Part shown: piece by piece, positions 61,343 to 64,000 of the stretch
Layout: every line of letters begins with the position of its first letter
Numbering within the stretch: the stretch's first letter is position 1
NCBI RefSeq assembly: GCF_002159945.1
Contig: NZ_NFJQ01000012.1
Coordinates: forward strand, 62,001-126,000
From: Cloacibacillus sp. An23
GTDB lineage: Bacteria > Synergistota > Synergistia > Synergistales > Synergistaceae
Direction: 5' to 3'
DNA: 64,000 nucleotides
Notes under the pieces: model-generated
Told to the model about the DNA's origin: nothing
The model's input: the letters and a program-made list of their open reading frames with translations, nothing else
The model's database searches: none
Translations under genes and position numbers: made by a program

Positions 61343-61798
61343 ATGGACGACGGTTTTTACATGAGGGAGGCGCTTGCCGAGGCGGAGGCGGCGATGCGCG
61401 AAGGTGAAATTCCGGTGGGAGCGGTCGTAGTGCACGGCGGAGAGATAATCGGCCGAGGGCGCAACGCTCGGGCCGCGCGAAATTCCCCGCTCGCGCACGC
61501 AGAGATCGAGGCCGTACGGGCGGCGGCGAAAAATTTGAATTCGTGGCGCTTCGACGGCTGCGCCATATACGTTACGCTCGAGCCGTGCGTCATGTGCGCG
61601 GGAGCGCTCGTGCAGTGCCGCATGGGGCGCGTGGTCTTCGGCGCGAAGGACCCGAAGGCCGGCGGATGCGTCTCGCTCTACGAAATTACGCGCGACCCGC
61701 GTATGTACCACCGCTGCCGCGTGACAGGCGGAGTACTGGCCGGCGAGTGCGCGGCTCTGCTGTTCGAGTTCTTCGCCGCAAAGCGCAGAAAAGCGTAA
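61343..61798 (+). CDS. tadA: tRNA-specific adenosine-34 deaminase
   Basis: Converts A34 to inosine in tRNA-Arg(ACG). The 151 residues carry the zinc/catalytic motifs HAE (SPLAHAEIEAV, near 52) and PCVMC (LEPCVMCAGALVQCRMGRVVFGA, near 82-86). Start ATG at 61343, 14 bases after AAAGGAG; a TTG eight codons upstream has no better site. It sits between tRNA-Arg and tRNA-Ser. Confidence 0.95.
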   Translation: MDDGFYMREALAEAEAAMREGEIPVGAVVVHGGEIIGRGRNARAARNSPLAHAEIEAVRAAAKNLNSWRFDGCAIYVTLEPCVMCAGALVQCRMGRVVFGAKDPKAGGCVSLYEITRDPRMYHRCRVTGGVLAGECAALLFEFFAAKRRKA

Positions 61799-61887
61799 AA
61801 ATCATTTCGCGTCGGGCGCGCGGCGCTTTTCCGGCGCGGGGCGGCGGACGCCGCGCTGAGGAAAACGGAGCGAACCGCCTCCGTGCT

Positions 61888-61916
61888 TTGACATCGGGCG
61901 CGCAATAGGCTATAAT
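61888..61916 (+). promoter_or_regulatory. Consensus promoter of tRNA-Ser
   Basis: Perfect TTGACA (61888-61893), 17-base spacer, perfect TATAAT (61911-61916), 16 bases before the tRNA. Confidence 0.92.
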
Positions 61917-61932
61917 GCTTCGCGTCCAGTGC

Positions 61933-62024
61933 GGAGAGGTGTCTGAGCGGTCGAAGGAGCTCGCCTGGAAAGTGAGTGAGGGGGTCAAACTCCTCCATGG
62001 GTTCAAATCCCATCCTCTCCGCCA
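61933..62024 (+). tRNA. tRNA-Ser (anticodon GGA)
   Basis: A 92-base class II tRNA: acceptor GGAGAGG/CCTCTCC, discriminator G, encoded CCA (62022-62024), a long variable arm (GAGTGAGGGGGTCAAACTCC region), and anticodon loop CTGGAAA giving GGA. A T-run follows directly. Confidence 0.96.
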
Positions 62025-62174
62025 TTTTTTATGCTTTTTCCCCGATTTCCCCAAAATTTCACACGAATGCGTCAAGAGAAGCGCCGGCTTCGGTATGGGG
62101 GTGCTCCAGGCCGTTACGGCGGCGCGCGGCATATACGTGCGTAACAGTCATCTGAGAGGCGCGGCTTCCGGCAT

Positions 62175-62204
62175 GAAAAAAGCCCCGTGTCCGCGCGGGG
62201 CTTT
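62175..62204 (-). terminator. Terminator of the MFS-aldolase unit
   Basis: AGCCCCG (62196-62202 read on the minus strand with 62181-62187) hairpin followed by TTTTTT on the minus strand, about 30 bases past the aldolase stop. Confidence 0.85.
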
Positions 62205-62232
62205 CGCTTCGTCGCAAGTTCTTCGCGCGTCC

Positions 62233-62874
62233 CTATCTCTGACCGTAGCGGCGCGACATATCTTCCGCCTCGATTTGTATCTCTTCCGGCTTAAGCTTCA
62301 CGCCGCCGCCGCGCAGTGCGGTCAGGAAGTAGATTTGCGCGAATATCTCGAGCATTTCGCATTTCGCCGCGGCCTCGGCCAGCGACGAGCCGGCGCATAG
62401 CGCGCCGTGGTTCGCGAGCAGGACGCCCGAGCCGGAGCCGAGCGCCAGCGCCGCGTGTTCGGCCAGTTTCCGCGTGCCGATGGGCGCGTATTCGGCGCAC
62501 GGTATCTCGCCGCCGAAGAGCACGGCCTGGTTGTCGGTCAGCACCGGCAGCGGCTCGCGCAGCGCGGCAGCGGCTGTCGCGTAGACTGAGTGCGTGTGAA
62601 TGACCGCCTTCACGTCGGGGCGGCGGCGGTATATCTCCGCGTGCAGCTCGCGCTCCACCGACGGCTTGCGCCCGCCTTCGAGCGGCCGCCCGTCAAGCGA
62701 GAGCACCGGCAGGTCGTCCGGCGTCAGGGCGCCGTAGCCCATGCCGCTGGGCGTTATTATCATTCCGCGCGCGCAGCGGACGCTGAAGTTACCGCCCGTG
62801 CCCTGCACGAGCCCTTTTGCGAGCATCTCGCGCGCCGTCCGTATTATTTCGAGCTTCGCCGCCTGTTCGTCCAT
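62233..62874 (-). CDS. Class II aldolase/adducin family protein (FucA-like)
   Basis: Zinc-dependent aldolase or epimerase, 213 residues, the usual FucA/AraD size. Visible: GTGGNFSVR phosphate loop (26-34), TPSGMGYG, Glu74 (SVEREL), zinc ligands His93 and His95 (VIHTHSVYAT) and a third His in LLANHGALC. Likely substrate is a sugar phosphate such as fuculose- or methylthioribulose-phosphate, not determinable here. The ATG shares one base with the MFS stop (TAATG). Confidence 0.9.
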   Translation of the reverse strand: MDEQAAKLEIIRTAREMLAKGLVQGTGGNFSVRCARGMIITPSGMGYGALTPDDLPVLSLDGRPLEGGRKPSVERELHAEIYRRRPDVKAVIHTHSVYATAAAALREPLPVLTDNQAVLFGGEIPCAEYAPIGTRKLAEHAALALGSGSGVLLANHGALCAGSSLAEAAAKCEMLEIFAQIYFLTALRGGGVKLKPEEIQIEAEDMSRRYGQR

Positions 62875-64000
62875 TATGCCGCCTCCTGTGATTTTTTGTC
62901 CGCCTTCGTCTTAGCGAGCTTCAGCGTAAGCGGGAGCATTAACAGGTTGATGAAGGCCATAGAGAGAAATACGCCGTTTATCGACATGCCGGCCGCTATC
63001 ATCGCGGACATCAGAGCCGCGGCGCAGACCATGAAGAGCGAGTCTATTATGTTGAGCGAGGCTATCGTGCGCGCCATGTGCGTCTCGGGCGTAAGGTGCT
63101 GCATCAGCGCGTACATCGGTATGCTGTAGAGGCCTCCGCTGGCGGCTATCAGGAACATCGAGAGAATCACGAGCCACGAGCGTCCCGCGGCAAGAAATTC
63201 GCGCACGCCGGCGAGCGCGCCGCCGGATGCGCCGGAGGGGCTCACGATGTAGAGCATCACGATGAATACGCTTATCGCAACGAGGCTCGCGGGGACGTAC
63301 CTGCCGCTGACGCGCCCGCCGAGCAGTCTGTTGCAGAAGGTGGCGCCCGAGCCTATGCCGACGGTGAAGACTACGAGGAACAGCGTCGAGACCTGTTCGT
63401 CGCCGCCGACTATGTCTTTGGCGTAGGAGGGGAACTGCGCGAGGAACACGGACCCGAGGAACCAGAACCAGCTTATCCCGATTATCGACATGAAGACGGG
63501 ACGGTTCGGCACAGGATATGTGATGAGCCGCCACGTCGAGCGGAAGAGGTTGCGGTCTATGCGGAGCCCTGGCGACGAAGCCGGCAGCACCGGAATGAAG
63601 CGGCTCGCGAGATACCCCGCCGCCGCGACTCCGACGACCCCCGCCGCGATGTACCAGCGGCCGAGCGGCGACATTATGAGCAGGCCGCCGCAGAGCGTTC
63701 CCGTCAGTATCGCGACGTTCGTCCCCGCGTTGACGAGGCCGTTGCCGGCGACGAGCTCGTCTTCGCGCAGGAGCTGCGGCAGCACGCTGTATTTGAGCGG
63801 GCCGAAGAAGGTGGACTGCGTCCCCATGAGGAAGAGCAGCGCGATGAGCCACCACATCTGAACGTAGTGGAAGGCCGCCGCGGTCAGGACCATCAAAATT
63901 ATCTCGGCGAGCTTGATTATACGGATGAGCCGCGATTTTTCGTACTTGTCAGAAATCTGCCCGGCGAGCGACGAAAAGAGGAAGAAGGGCAGGATGAAGA
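62874..64000 (-). CDS. LplT-like MFS transporter, partial (5' end outside window)
   Basis: Major facilitator permease; at least 375 codons are visible and the frame continues off the right edge. The visible N-terminal end, PFFLFSSLAGQISDKYEKSRLI, is the loop 2-3 motif typical of the lysophospholipid transporter LplT and the MFS half of Aas-type proteins, followed by GPLKYSVLPQLL and NGLVNAGTNVAIL. About ten helices remain, and the C-terminus ends without an acyltransferase domain. An internal ATG at 63896 is not the start, because conserved family sequence continues upstream of it. Confidence 0.85.
   Translation of the reverse strand, partial: FILPFFLFSSLAGQISDKYEKSRLIRIIKLAEIILMVLTAAAFHYVQMWWLIALLFLMGTQSTFFGPLKYSVLPQLLREDELVAGNGLVNAGTNVAILTGTLCGGLLIMSPLGRWYIAAGVVGVAAAGYLASRFIPVLPASSPGLRIDRNLFRSTWRLITYPVPNRPVFMSIIGISWFWFLGSVFLAQFPSYAKDIVGGDEQVSTLFLVVFTVGIGSGATFCNRLLGGRVSGRYVPASLVAISVFIVMLYIVSPSGASGGALAGVREFLAAGRSWLVILSMFLIAASGGLYSIPMYALMQHLTPETHMARTIASLNIIDSLFMVCAAALMSAMIAAGMSINGVFLSMAFINLLMLPLTLKLAKTKADKKSQEAA

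Noticed and set aside
1-64000. CRISPR arrays, rRNA genes, insertion sequences, prophage genes
   Set aside because: No regularly spaced repeats, rRNA-like sequence, transposase, capsid or terminase-type protein was seen on reading both strands.

Overview
The window is a GC-rich (mostly above 60 percent by eye), gene-dense bacterial chromosome segment with housekeeping, envelope and amino-acid or organic-acid catabolic genes. The gene content suggests a member of the Synergistetes (a Cloacibacillus- or Synergistes-like anaerobe). Supporting signs are a membrane pyrophosphatase, a tripartite tricarboxylate transporter cluster, a large secreted subtilase ending in a GGGGC-type C-terminal sorting tail like that described in Synergistetes, CsaB pyruvyl transferase next to a DUF5693 protein, DUF1538 with P-II-like proteins, and many GTG or TTG starts. 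The assignment is an inference from content, not from a marker-gene comparison.

Layout. 1-5.8 kb: partial dnaG, hppA, a mobB-like GTPase gene, an AI-2E family permease, tRNA-Cys and a small serine recombinase. 5.9-10.9 kb: a minus-strand operon def-fmt-nudix-xerD-punA-deoA. 11.0-16.2 kb: mutL-miaA-ispH-rpsA. 16.2-19.7 kb: a lower-GC cassette (LysR regulator, threonine aldolase, dicarboxylate/amino-acid symporter) sitting between mutL and mutS. 19.7-27.3 kb: alaS-ruvX-mutS, a methyltransferase gene, and cysK with a glutaredoxin-like gene. 27.4-30.1 kb: hutG facing an unknown protein, HutD and DUF523. 30.5-33.9 kb: an HdeD-like membrane protein, then a subtilase followed by a small secreted protein that looks like a free subtilase prodomain.

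34.0-41.4 kb: a catabolic operon encoding a DRE-TIM aldolase, two unrelated 2-hydroxyacid dehydrogenases and TctB-TctA-TctC. A LysR regulator converges on it. The operon promoter and the regulator promoter share nearly the same operator-like sequence.

41.6-54.1 kb: after a lone conserved hypothetical comes a tightly packed minus-strand envelope operon: uppP-DUF4321-maf-DUF5693-csaB-transketolase N-like-transketolase C-like-ftsE-ftsX-M23 peptidase-ctpA-polysaccharide deacetylase. Both transketolase-like subunits have lost their cofactor and catalytic motifs; this is the most unusual feature of the window. 54.2-64.0 kb: RNase J; an iron-alcohol dehydrogenase and a YkvI-type transporter under a T-box leader; a DUF1538 membrane protein with a double P-II-like protein; tRNA-Arg, tadA and tRNA-Ser; a class II aldolase; and the 3' part of an LplT-like MFS gene.

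RNA-level signals are clear in several places: consensus sigma-70 promoters before tRNA-Ser, tRNA-Cys, hppA and the T-box; intrinsic terminators after most transcription units; and ATGA stop/start overlaps through the operons. Start sites were set by ribosome-binding sites and family N-termini, and several are shorter than the longest open frame. No CRISPR array, rRNA gene, insertion sequence or prophage was seen.
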